From contig JAGRGY010000001.1 of assembly GCA_020445255.1 (NCBI GenBank), positions 1 to 64,000 on the forward strand: DNA of 64,000 nt. The letters are read 5' to 3'. This DNA comes from Gammaproteobacteria bacterium (GTDB lineage: Bacteria; Pseudomonadota; Gammaproteobacteria; Chromatiales; Chromatiaceae). This document shows, piece by piece, positions 29,408 to 37,620 of this stretch. How positions within the stretch are numbered: the first letter of the stretch is position 1; every line of letters begins with the position of its first letter. Under the pieces are notes generated by a model. It searched no databases. It was not told the origin of the DNA and saw only the letters and a program-made list of their open reading frames with translations. Made by a program: the position numbers and the translations under genes.

Positions 29408-31240
29408 TTGGGCGCATATCACGAGAACCTGATATCCGTCGACGAAGCGGGTACGCTGGATGGCCTGTTTGCGTGCCGCGTCAGGCGCACGCCGGACCGC
29501 GAGGCCTACCGGTTCTACGACAAGGATGCCAAGGCATGGCGCAGTCTGAGCTGGGCCGGGATCGCGGCCGACGTGGCTCGCTGGCAGACCGCGCTGCGTG
29601 CCCAGAATGTGCCGCGCGGCGGTCGGGTCGCGATTCAGCTGCGCAACTGTCCCGAGTGGGTCATGTTCGATCAGGCCGCCCTGAGCCTCGGGCTGGTCAC
29701 CGTGCCGCTGTACACCGACGATCGGCCCGACAACATTGCCTACATCCTCAAAGAGGCCGACGTTAACGTCCTCGTGGTCCAGGATGCCGGCCGCTGGCGT
29801 CGCCTGGCCGAGGTCGTCGGCGACGATGGGCCGCTCAGGTGCGTGCTGTTGCTCGATGACAGCGACTCGGCACGTGCGCTGGCGGTCCAGGACGAACGCA
29901 TCCGCATCGTTGCGGACTGGCTGCCTGGCCAACGCTGCGAACTCGAACGGCGGATGGGTGCAGATCCGAAGGCGTTGGCATCGATCGTCTACACCTCTGG
30001 GACGACGGGTCGTCCGAAGGGGGTGATGTTGAGTCATCACAACATGATGTCAGTCGCCCATGGCGGCGTGACCATGCTCGACTGCTACCAGGAAGACGTG
30101 TTCCTGTCGTTTCTGCCACTGTCGCACACCTTGGAACGAACGGTCGGTTACTACCTGCCGATCATGACCGGGTCGTGCGTGGCGTACGCCCGCTCGGTCG
30201 CGCAGTTGGGCGCCGATCTGCTCGAGGTGCGCCCCAGCGTGCTGGTGGCGGTGCCGCGCATTTTTGAACGTGTCTATGGTCGCATCGCCGACCAGATGGA
30301 CGCCAAGGGCGGGCTGGCAAAAACGCTGTTCGACCTGTCGGTCAGCGTAGGCTGGCGACGATTCCTCTACCGGCAGGGGCGTGCAGCGTGGTCGCCGGGC
30401 GTGATGTTGTGGCCGTTGCTCGACCGCCTGGTCGCGAGCAAGGTCACGGCCAAACTCGGCGGCAACATCCGCGCGGCGATCAGTGGCGGTGCGGCGCTCA
30501 GCCCGGAGATCGCGCGCGTGTTCATTGGCCTCGGCGTGCCGATCGTGCAGGGCTATGGCTTGACCGAAACGGCGCCGATCGTCAGCGCCAACCCGCTTGA
30601 AGACAATGTACCGAGCAGCGTGGGTCTGCCGATCCGCGGCGTGCAGGTGCGTATCGGCGACAACGACGAACTCCTGGTCAAGGGGCCGGGCGTAATGCTT
30701 GGTTACTGGAACAACCATGCCGCGACCGCCCAGGTGATTGATCACGACGGTTGGCTGCACACCGGGGATCAGGCGCGCATCGGCGAAGGCGGGCACATCT
30801 ACATCACCGGCCGCATCAAGGATATCCTCGTCCTTTCCAACGGTGAGAAGATCCCGCCCGGCGACATGGAATCGGCGATTGCGCTGGATCCGCTGGTGGA
30901 ACAGGTGATGGTGGTGGGCGAGGGGCGCCCCTACCTCACCGCATTGCTGGTGCTAGACGGCGAGCACTGGGCCGCGTTCGCACAGCAGCAGGGTCTGGAT
31001 CCGCTCGATGCCGCCAATCTCGCCGATCCCAAAGTGCATGCAGCGGTTCAGCGGCGCGTGAAGGCGGCGCTCAAAGACTTCCCCGGTTACGCCAAGATCC
31101 GCCAGCTGCACCTGTCGCTCGAACCCTGGACGGTCGACGAGGGTCTGCTCACGCCGACGCTGAAGGTCAAGCGCAGCCGGGTGCTGGAGCGCTACGCGCC
31201 TGCGGTCGAGGCCCTGTACGCTGGCGGACCGGCCGGCTGA
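29408..31240 (+). CDS. AMP-forming acyl-CoA synthetase (long-chain fatty acid-CoA ligase type)
   Basis: A 610-residue adenylate-forming enzyme. The P-loop is YTSGTTGRPKGVMLSH (about 196-211), the A5 motif QGYGLTETAPIVSANP (about 381-396), A7 HTGDQARIGEGGHIYITGR (about 451-469) and the C-terminal lysine in LTPTLKVKRSRV (about 583-594). It activates a carboxylate, probably a fatty acid, to acyl-AMP and then acyl-CoA. The size and the HTLERTVGYYLPI segment fit the long-chain, bacterial FAA1-like branch. The start is TTG at 29408 with CAGGAGA about 8 bp upstream. Confidence 0.92.
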   Translation: MGAYHENLISVDEAGTLDGLFACRVRRTPDREAYRFYDKDAKAWRSLSWAGIAADVARWQTALRAQNVPRGGRVAIQLRNCPEWVMFDQAALSLGLVTVPLYTDDRPDNIAYILKEADVNVLVVQDAGRWRRLAEVVGDDGPLRCVLLLDDSDSARALAVQDERIRIVADWLPGQRCELERRMGADPKALASIVYTSGTTGRPKGVMLSHHNMMSVAHGGVTMLDCYQEDVFLSFLPLSHTLERTVGYYLPIMTGSCVAYARSVAQLGADLLEVRPSVLVAVPRIFERVYGRIADQMDAKGGLAKTLFDLSVSVGWRRFLYRQGRAAWSPGVMLWPLLDRLVASKVTAKLGGNIRAAISGGAALSPEIARVFIGLGVPIVQGYGLTETAPIVSANPLEDNVPSSVGLPIRGVQVRIGDNDELLVKGPGVMLGYWNNHAATAQVIDHDGWLHTGDQARIGEGGHIYITGRIKDILVLSNGEKIPPGDMESAIALDPLVEQVMVVGEGRPYLTALLVLDGEHWAAFAQQQGLDPLDAANLADPKVHAAVQRRVKAALKDFPGYAKIRQLHLSLEPWTVDEGLLTPTLKVKRSRVLERYAPAVEALYAGGPAG

Positions 31241-31486
31241 GCCGCTTGTGTCGCGGCCGGCGCGTTCTTAGAATCGCAGGCGCTGACAGGTAACGGTGCG
31301 GTCGCGTTTCAACGGTGAAGCGAGAGCTTCCCGGGTCTCGCATTGAGGCCCGGCACCGTCGTGGAAACCGAGGGCATCACAGCGTGACCGGGTCAGCAGG
31401 CAATGCCATCCACCGCTGGGAAGAGCCGCGCCACTGACCGTAGTCAAGCAAGCAAGCAAGCTGGCTTGGCGTAAATGATTGATTGT

Positions 31487-31560
31487 GCGGGTGTAGTTCA
31501 ATGGTAGAACGGGAGCTTCCCAAGCTCTTAGTGAGGGTTCGATTCCCTTCACCCGCTCCA
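31487..31560 (+). tRNA. tRNA-Gly (anticodon CCC)
   Basis: A 74-nt cloverleaf with CCA encoded. The acceptor stem is GCGGGTG/CACCCGC, the D-arm GTTCAATGGTAGAAC and the anticodon stem-loop GGAGC TTCCCAA GCTCT, which reads CCC. The T-arm is GAGGG TTCGATT CCCTT. It closely matches E. coli glyU, which decodes GGG. A run of four CAAG units (31445-31460) lies about 26 bp upstream. Mobile-element remnants follow the 3' end, so it may be an island boundary. Confidence 0.97.
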
Positions 31561-31784
31561 TATCTGCCTCCGGGCTGGGCCCTGATCGGTGCCCCACCAA
31601 TTTCCGCGTAGGCAGACCGCTCCACCCGTTGCGCCCGCACCGGCCTCACGGGTTGTCGTTCTCGTCGAGCAGGTTTTCCGTGTTCCGGGTTTGCCGTTCC
31701 GTCTCGCTCGCGGTCGCACGCCTCGTACCGGGTGGGCGTTCCCGTGGCACGCGGATGTCATCGGGCCGGGGTCGCAAATCGTTC
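31561..31784. other. Gene-less region downstream of tRNA-Gly
   Basis: There are several short frames but no signal of a protein family and no clear terminator. It leads directly into the decayed IS3-type transposase, so it may contain more of the same element, too worn to recognise. Confidence 0.4.
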
Positions 31785-32070
31785 TCTTTGCCGATGGCCC
31801 GCGTTCACCAGCGAGGCGATGCGTTGCCGGGCGACGGAACGGCGCACGAAGCATGATTCTTGCGGCCCGGTGAAGCGACCCGCTAGACCTTCGTGAAGCG
31901 TTTCGACGGCAAGTTCCGAAACGAATTCCCGAACCCGCATTGGTTTCCATCCTCGGATGAGGCGCGCCGATAGGTCGACCATTGGCGAGCACATCACAAC
32001 CAGGCGCGGCCGCGCATCCCCATCGGCAACCCGCCGCCAGATGAGTTCGCCTGGCAGTCGGAATATGTGA
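31785..32070 (+). pseudogene. Decayed IS3-family transposase, C-terminal part
   Basis: Translated piecewise, the DNA gives AFTSEAMRCRATERRTKHD (from 31801), then after a frame change at about 31857 FLRPGEATR-stop-TFVKRFDGKFRNEF, PNPHWFPSSDEARR-stop, and VDHWRAHHNQARPR ending PPPDEFA near 32050. This is the familiar IS3/IS407-type DDE end (FTS-A-D-W, FIRPGKP-NAFVESFNGKFRDECLN-HWF, DEAR-I-WR-YN-RPHSSLG-PP-EFA). At least one frameshift and two stops are present, so it is dead. Neither the N-terminal half nor terminal inverted repeats are visible. It marks past mobile-element activity right after tRNA-Gly. Confidence 0.85.
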
Positions 32071-32584
32071 GCATCGTCTCATCCGGCCCAGGGTGCCCAT
32101 GCTGGAGACCGTCGACGATCTACCGGCATCAATTCACCGTCAGGAATTCGAGGCGGTTCCGCGCTGGAGCTTCAGAACCTGAGGGAGTGGTCCGACCGTC
32201 GCCCCCTGCGTTTTGGATGTGCGATCGTCCGGGTGGCTACCGGTCGCATACTCAACGGGTTGGCAGTGGCGGTGGGTTCATTCGAATGGCCTATTAGGCG
32301 TGTTGATGAGGTCATACGGTGGGGCCGGCTGTCAGTTGCCATTGACATCAGGCTTGCCGCATTACACGGCACGTCGAATAATTCCAAGCAAGATTCCTCA
32401 AATTCACGTTCGGTCAGCCGCTTTCCGGGTGTAGGCGGTCACGCGGTGTGCCGTACCACAAATTCTGGGTCGGTGGCACTTGGCGCGCCGGATGCAGTCA
32501 GACCGGGAGGGCGGCGTTTTGAATTGTTTGGTATTGAGTCGAGAGAGGCGGGGGGCCGACCATCGCGTGTCGTGTTGCAGCGGG
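32071..32584. other. 514-bp region without a recognisable gene
   Basis: The region lies between the IS3 remnant and the TPR-protein gene. Short overlapping frames occur on both strands, but none shows a family motif or a good ribosome site. AT content rises around 32330-32410, so a promoter for the TPR gene may be here. No clear -35/-10 pair was found. Confidence 0.4.
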
Positions 32585-33301
32585 TTGCCGAAGCGTGCGA
32601 CCGGCGAGCGTCTTTTTGTCTTCGTCCTCGGTCTGGCCTTGTGTGGTTCGACAGCGGCACAGACCTTCAATCGGAACGTCTCCTGGCCGGGCAACACGCT
32701 GGCCGGTGTGCAATGCTACGGGGATGCGCCCGGCTATGGGCCATACGACTACGTGACTGAACGGGGGAAGATCGAAATCGTTGAAAAATACCATTTCAAC
32801 CCGACCGTCCAGCGGCTTGCCTTCGGCGGATCAGGTGTCGCCACGGGCGTCGAGAACAACCTCGACTACACACTGCGTGCCGTCCCGAACCATCACCTGG
32901 CCCTGTGGGCAGTGACTCGATACTATCTCGACAAACGCAAGGCCCGCGGCGAGCAGACCGTGGAACACCACGAGCGGTCACGCACAGGGAATCCCCCGCC
33001 TGAGTGCTACTTTCAGCGGGCGCAGGTCTTTGCACCGAGCGACGGTATGGTGTCGGCGATTTACGGAATCTATCTGCACAAGCGCGGCGCACTGGCCGAA
33101 GCCCTGATCGAATACCAGCGTGCGGAAAAACTCATTCCAAACAACGCTGAACTGGCCTACAACACCGGCCTGTTGTATTTCGAAATGGCCAACATGGAAA
33201 AGGCGTCCGAATACGCCGAACGGGCGAAGGCCCTTGGCTATCCGCTCAATGGTTTGCGGGACAAGATCGATCGCCGAGTGGCCGAAACCCGTTCCGAATG
33301 A
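32585..33301 (+). CDS. Secreted tetratricopeptide-like protein of unknown function
   Basis: About 238 residues from a TTG at 32585. The start is chosen because a signal peptide follows at once (LFVFVLGLALCGSTAAQTF, about 9-27). A GTG at 32567 and an ATG at 32480 are alternatives. The C-terminal third has TPR-like helices: GMVSAIYGIYLHKRGALAEALIEYQRAEKL, then NNAELAYNTGLLYFEMANMEKASEYAERAKALG. The middle part (NLDYTLRAVPNHHLALWAV) is also helical. It is convergent with the second flippase. A scaffold role in the exopolysaccharide locus is plausible but is inference. Confidence 0.8.
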   Translation: MPKRATGERLFVFVLGLALCGSTAAQTFNRNVSWPGNTLAGVQCYGDAPGYGPYDYVTERGKIEIVEKYHFNPTVQRLAFGGSGVATGVENNLDYTLRAVPNHHLALWAVTRYYLDKRKARGEQTVEHHERSRTGNPPPECYFQRAQVFAPSDGMVSAIYGIYLHKRGALAEALIEYQRAEKLIPNNAELAYNTGLLYFEMANMEKASEYAERAKALGYPLNGLRDKIDRRVAETRSE

Positions 33302-33341
33302 CGTCTCCATCGGCACCCGGACCCGGGCAGTCTGGTGGAGG

Positions 33342-34823
33342 CTACCCCTGGCGCCGCGCCCGGGCACGGCTGCCGATCAGGTAAGTGATCTGTTTCAAGA
33401 TGTACGCCTCGGCGCTCTCCGGCCTGCCGACGATCAGCCAGAGAGACAACACCGAAGCGACGTATACGGCGCCTCCCAGCAGCACCTTTGCGAACAAAGA
33501 CCACAGCGTCTCGGTGGGCAGATAGCTGCCAGACAACTGCAGCACTGCTGCCATTGACGCGGCCCCAAGCAAAGGTCTTGCCACGCTCGCCGCTACCTCC
33601 CGTGCACGCAGTTCGGGCACCGCCCGCATGAGCATCGCGATCGTGCCGAGCAAGGTCACCAGTGCGGTTGCCAAACGGATTTCGGCCAGTTGGAGCGCCT
33701 GGGCAGCTGGAAATATCAGCACCGCGAGGGCAAAAAAGAGCACGAACTGCGTCCATGCGATGGCCGCATTGAGACGTACCCGGCCCAGCGTGATCAGCAC
33801 ATAGCCCGGCGTGGTGGCGATTGCCGGCACCAGATAGGTAAGGGCCAGTATCTCCACGAACGGGACTGCCGACAGCCATTTCTCCCCCAACAGGACGACG
33901 ACCGCTTCATTCGCCACGAGCGCCAGGCCGACACTGGCGGGGATCGCCAACAGGGCCTGTACTCCTTGAGCCAACAGGAATACGCGCTTGAACTCGTCCG
34001 GCTGATCCTTGACCTTGACGAAGGCCGGAAACAACACGCGGTTCAACGGCGACAGGACCTCCGTTGAAGGCATCGCGGAAATTTCGCTGGCGAGGGAGTA
34101 GGCCCCCATGACAGACGTGCTGCTTCTACCGCCAACGAGGATTCGATGATATTGGTTGTTGAGGTAGTTACCGATGTTGCGTATGAGCATCCACTGTGAA
34201 AACCCGAACACAGACTGAAACTCGGCAAGAGAAAGCCTTGGCCGCATCGAATGCATTGAATAGCTGATTACCACCCCCACCAGTCGCCCGCTGATGGCAC
34301 CGACAACGAGCGCCCAGTAGCTGCGCCACAGAAAAGCCAGCGTGACGGTCACCAAAAATCCCGCCAGTCGCTTCAGGAACATGAAGCGAAAATCCAGGCC
34401 AAAGCGCATTTCCTTCTGGAACGTAATGACACCGATGTTTTCCAGGCCGGCCAGCACCAGACTGATGCACATGAGCTGGATTACAGGCACGACGCGCTCG
34501 TCATGGAAGTAGTCGCCGGCCAGTGGAGCGATCAGCACGGCGGCCAAAGCCGCGAGCAGGAATTGTCCGAGGCGAATCGTCCAGGCGGTGTCGAAATGGT
34601 GCTGTGTTGCCCGGGCGTTCTGGATCAGCGAGGCCGCGACACCCAGATCCGTCAGTACGTCAAGCAACCCGATGACCAGGGAGGCCTGGGCAACAACCCC
34701 GAAATCGTCTGGAACAAGGAGTCTGGCAAGTATCAGCGTACTGAGCAGGCCGATCAGTTTGTCGGTCCAGCGCATGGCTACCATCAGCGTGACGCCGCGC
34801 GGGACCGTCGTGGGTTCGCTCAT
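33342..34823 (-). CDS. Polysaccharide flippase of the WzxC/MOP type (second copy)
   Basis: A 493-residue multi-pass membrane protein. GLLSTLILARLLVPDDFGVVAQAS (about 23-46) and TLAFLWRSYWALVVGAISGR (about 157-176) align readily with the flippase at 22370-23866, so the two are paralogues. It would translocate the lipid-linked repeat unit made by the large exopolysaccharide locus. It is the last gene of the minus-strand run, 643 bp downstream of the sulfotransferase, and is convergent with the TPR-like gene. Confidence 0.9.
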   Translation of the reverse strand: MSEPTTVPRGVTLMVAMRWTDKLIGLLSTLILARLLVPDDFGVVAQASLVIGLLDVLTDLGVAASLIQNARATQHHFDTAWTIRLGQFLLAALAAVLIAPLAGDYFHDERVVPVIQLMCISLVLAGLENIGVITFQKEMRFGLDFRFMFLKRLAGFLVTVTLAFLWRSYWALVVGAISGRLVGVVISYSMHSMRPRLSLAEFQSVFGFSQWMLIRNIGNYLNNQYHRILVGGRSSTSVMGAYSLASEISAMPSTEVLSPLNRVLFPAFVKVKDQPDEFKRVFLLAQGVQALLAIPASVGLALVANEAVVVLLGEKWLSAVPFVEILALTYLVPAIATTPGYVLITLGRVRLNAAIAWTQFVLFFALAVLIFPAAQALQLAEIRLATALVTLLGTIAMLMRAVPELRAREVAASVARPLLGAASMAAVLQLSGSYLPTETLWSLFAKVLLGGAVYVASVLSLWLIVGRPESAEAYILKQITYLIGSRARARRQG

Positions 34824-35466
34824 GCTCTCGATTTCCCGACCGAACCCCGCACCAACCCGCTACCGCGTTGCCGGGTCGCATTCAGGTCAGCGGCGGCCCG
34901 ACACCAACACATGCCCAGCCCAACACGGCGGATCGATACGTTCATGACGGGCAGCCGACCCCAAACCACCGCGTATCCCGATCGCCGCTCCAGCTGACGA
35001 ATTTCGCCGCCCGCTCAGGGTTCCGGCCACTTGCCGTAGACTGCCGGTGTCGCGATGCAGCGATGATCTCTGTAGTCACGATCGCCCCCTCCCGGGGGAT
35101 CCACACCAGGGAACCAGAACAAGCTATCGGCACACCCGAAGAACTCCTCAAGGCGGACTTTCCAACGTCTTCTCGGCGGGAGTTCGGGAATCTGTCACAG
35201 AATTTGACCATCCCACTCGCTCGTTGCCGTCGAGCGTCTTCATCGTGCTGCCACCGCGACCGATACCGAAAACATGAAACAGGTGGTCTCCGCTGGCGCT
35301 TGCGGTTTCGCCAATGCCGTCCCGCTGCGCGTTATCGAGGCAGGCTCGGGGGGCCGTGCCCTGGCCCTGTCTTGTCGCGCCACCTGGTGCGGAAGGCCGT
35401 GGTGCAACCTGCGCAAATACGGTCGTTTACGATGAAAATTCACGGGCAGTCGCGAATGCCCTCCCG
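34824..35466. other. 643-bp gap between sulfotransferase and flippase
   Basis: No frame here shows a convincing start, ribosome site or protein family on either strand. It is one of several unusually long gaps in this locus. It may hold the flippase promoter or a degraded gene. Confidence 0.4.
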
Positions 35467-36297
35467 TCAGGGCAGGGCCTTGAATCGATTCCACAGACCG
35501 TCGCACAGCGACTTCACTTCCGGGCTCAATGCCGGTGCGGGCCGCTTTCGCACCGATCCGGCATGTACATGGCGCGTCATGAATTCCGTGGACTCAATGC
35601 CCAGAAACCCCCCGATCCGCGTAAACGTTGCGCCTGGATCACTGACCAGGTCCTCGTAGAAAACCAGCTGCACTGCCGGATTCGCGTCCATGCCGAGGTC
35701 GAGGTAGAGCTTGTTTCGCATATACCATTGCAGCGCTGCAGCTGTAGCGTCCGTCAGCTCATCCCCAATCAGGCGTCGAATCTCCGAATAGGTCTCGTTG
35801 GACATCTTTGCGGAGCGCCATCCACCGGCCGCAGGATTTTCGGCAATCTGCAGCATCACCTGGCGATGGCTGGTGAACGAAACATTCATCGAGTTGCAGA
35901 CATCGGCATAGTGGCGAATCACCCACACGGCCTTCGCCGGCTTGAACTCCTCGATGAGTTCCGGGATGTCTTGCGACTCGCACAGCGCCTTGACGATCAC
36001 ACAGGGTGCGCGCGACCGATCAACCAGTGCGTGGATCACGGACCGATCACGCATCAGGTAGTCATCGAAGGCGCGGGGATCTGTCTCGTGATAGACGTCG
36101 GTCTCCAGGCTTCGTTCCAGAACGTCCATGAGCATGTTGGTTCCGGAACGCTGAGCGCCCCCAACGAAAACCACGTGTTGCGAGTCTGCGTTTCCTGGGC
36201 CGCGCAAGGATTGGTAGGCTCCCTTGACGGCCAGCAGTATCGCGCGCTCAATGCGACGGCGAACCTCGGCAACACCCAACGATGGTTTCTTTGACAT
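35467..36297 (-). CDS. PAPS-dependent sulfotransferase
   Basis: About 276 residues from the ATG at 36297 (MSKKPSLGVAEV); an ATG at 36336 adds 13 residues. The 5'-phosphosulfate loop is VVFVGGAQRSGTNMLMDVLE (about 42-61), and the 3'-phosphate-binding stretch is AVWVIRHYADVCNSM. The region LVFYEDLVSDPGATFTRIGGFLGI is typical of bacterial sulfotransferase-family (PF00685/PF13469) proteins. It would transfer sulfate from PAPS to a hydroxyl, most likely of the polysaccharide made by its neighbours. No PAPS-synthesis genes are in the window. Confidence 0.88.
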   Translation of the reverse strand: MSKKPSLGVAEVRRRIERAILLAVKGAYQSLRGPGNADSQHVVFVGGAQRSGTNMLMDVLERSLETDVYHETDPRAFDDYLMRDRSVIHALVDRSRAPCVIVKALCESQDIPELIEEFKPAKAVWVIRHYADVCNSMNVSFTSHRQVMLQIAENPAAGGWRSAKMSNETYSEIRRLIGDELTDATAAALQWYMRNKLYLDLGMDANPAVQLVFYEDLVSDPGATFTRIGGFLGIESTEFMTRHVHAGSVRKRPAPALSPEVKSLCDGLWNRFKALP

Positions 36298-36369
36298 CCC
36301 GTATCGTTCCGCTAATGAGGCGCTGAACAAGTCCATCCCGGGCCGCGCAACACAGCCGGTGGATAACAT

Positions 36370-37605
36370 TCAGCTCCCGCGCCTGTATCGGTAGGCCCAT
36401 ACCAGGGTATCACTGATGACAACGAGCACGTTCCTGGACCTGTCGAGGTATGCCAGCATACGATCGCCATTTGGAAACTCAGCCCCCCTTGGTACGAGAC
36501 GATTCCATTTGATTGCATCAGGGTCGTAAGCCCAAAGCGCGCGCCCATGCAGGTCGACCAGCAACCCATGCCCACTCACCGGGTCATGGTAAAAGACCGT
36601 CCGCGCATCGTTGCCGTTGGGCAGCGCCTGTTCGGTGGACGCGCCGGAAAGTACCTTGACCCACCGCTTTGCGGTCACATCGAAATGGAACGTATTGGTC
36701 CCCTGTTGTGCAACGAGCCATTTTCTAACCGGGTCATAATAGCCAACAAGCTCCTTCGATGGCGCCTGACTGGCGAAATCATTGGTCCCGGCGTTCGCCG
36801 GAAGCTGCGTCCATCGCCGGTCTGTTGGCTCGAACAACCAGGTGGCGCGCATCTGCCAGTTGTTCATGTGCCATACGGCGCCGCCGAGCGCGGACACGTA
36901 TTCGAGCATCGCACCGAAAGGCGCGGCAGGACCGGGCGGCTCCGTCTTGATCGGCGCCCACTTTCGCGCGGCCGGGTCGAAGGACCACAGTGGTGGCCCT
37001 CTATAGCGGAGTTTTGGATCCCCGCCCATGTCGCGAATGGCCTCGTCTTCGCGGGTCAGCCAGGTGTCCATGAACAATAGCCTGTGATTGACCGGATCGT
37101 AGGTTGTCCCCGACCAGGTATGGGCGATCACGGCGGGACCGCCCCGCTTGGTGATCAGCAGGCCATCGCGAAATTCCACGTCGCTGGGATCGTCCCCAAG
37201 GCCGCGGTAGCTCCGGGGATTGTCGGGTGCGTACAGCATGACCCAGGCCATTCGGCCCAGATCAAACTCCCACACGTCGTTGAGCCGATGCGGTTGCCCA
37301 TGGTTTGCCCCGAGGTACAGCGCCGTTTTGCGGTCTTCTGCCCAAACCATTTTCAGGCAGTAGTCCCGACGCCTCGGCCCGGTCCTGTCCAGCCCGAAGC
37401 GCCGCGCAACGGCATTGAAATCCCCCTCGACCCGCGCTCTGCCGAGGACAACGGCCTCGTTGTCCGAGAGTTTGTCCAGTGCCTCGGAAACCTGCACCAA
37501 CTGGGCAGGTTCGGCGACGGCGTCGCCTGCACCCGGCAACGGCAGCCAACCGATGCACGCCAGGGCGAGCCCCACAGTCAGGCGGCCGGCGAATGGGCGG
37601 GACAT
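36370..37605 (-). CDS. Secreted Kelch-like beta-propeller protein
   Basis: A 411-residue exported protein with a signal peptide at about residues 4-31 (LTVGLALACIGWLPLPGAG, cut near AVA). The rest is a series of repeats of the type NDVWEFDLGRMAWVMLY, PLWSFDPAARKWAPI, ATWLFEPTDRRWTQL, NTFHFDVTAKRWVKV and ALWAYDPDAIKWNRL. This is the Kelch-type pattern (W-x-F/Y-D...W) of a beta-propeller. It follows the PL14-like lyase by 15 bp and is probably co-translated with it. A role in binding or processing the secreted polysaccharide is likely but unproven. The start is the ATG at 37605. Confidence 0.8.
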   Translation of the reverse strand: MSRPFAGRLTVGLALACIGWLPLPGAGDAVAEPAQLVQVSEALDKLSDNEAVVLGRARVEGDFNAVARRFGLDRTGPRRRDYCLKMVWAEDRKTALYLGANHGQPHRLNDVWEFDLGRMAWVMLYAPDNPRSYRGLGDDPSDVEFRDGLLITKRGGPAVIAHTWSGTTYDPVNHRLLFMDTWLTREDEAIRDMGGDPKLRYRGPPLWSFDPAARKWAPIKTEPPGPAAPFGAMLEYVSALGGAVWHMNNWQMRATWLFEPTDRRWTQLPANAGTNDFASQAPSKELVGYYDPVRKWLVAQQGTNTFHFDVTAKRWVKVLSGASTEQALPNGNDARTVFYHDPVSGHGLLVDLHGRALWAYDPDAIKWNRLVPRGAEFPNGDRMLAYLDRSRNVLVVISDTLVWAYRYRRGS

Positions 37606-37620
37606 CGCAAATACCACCGG

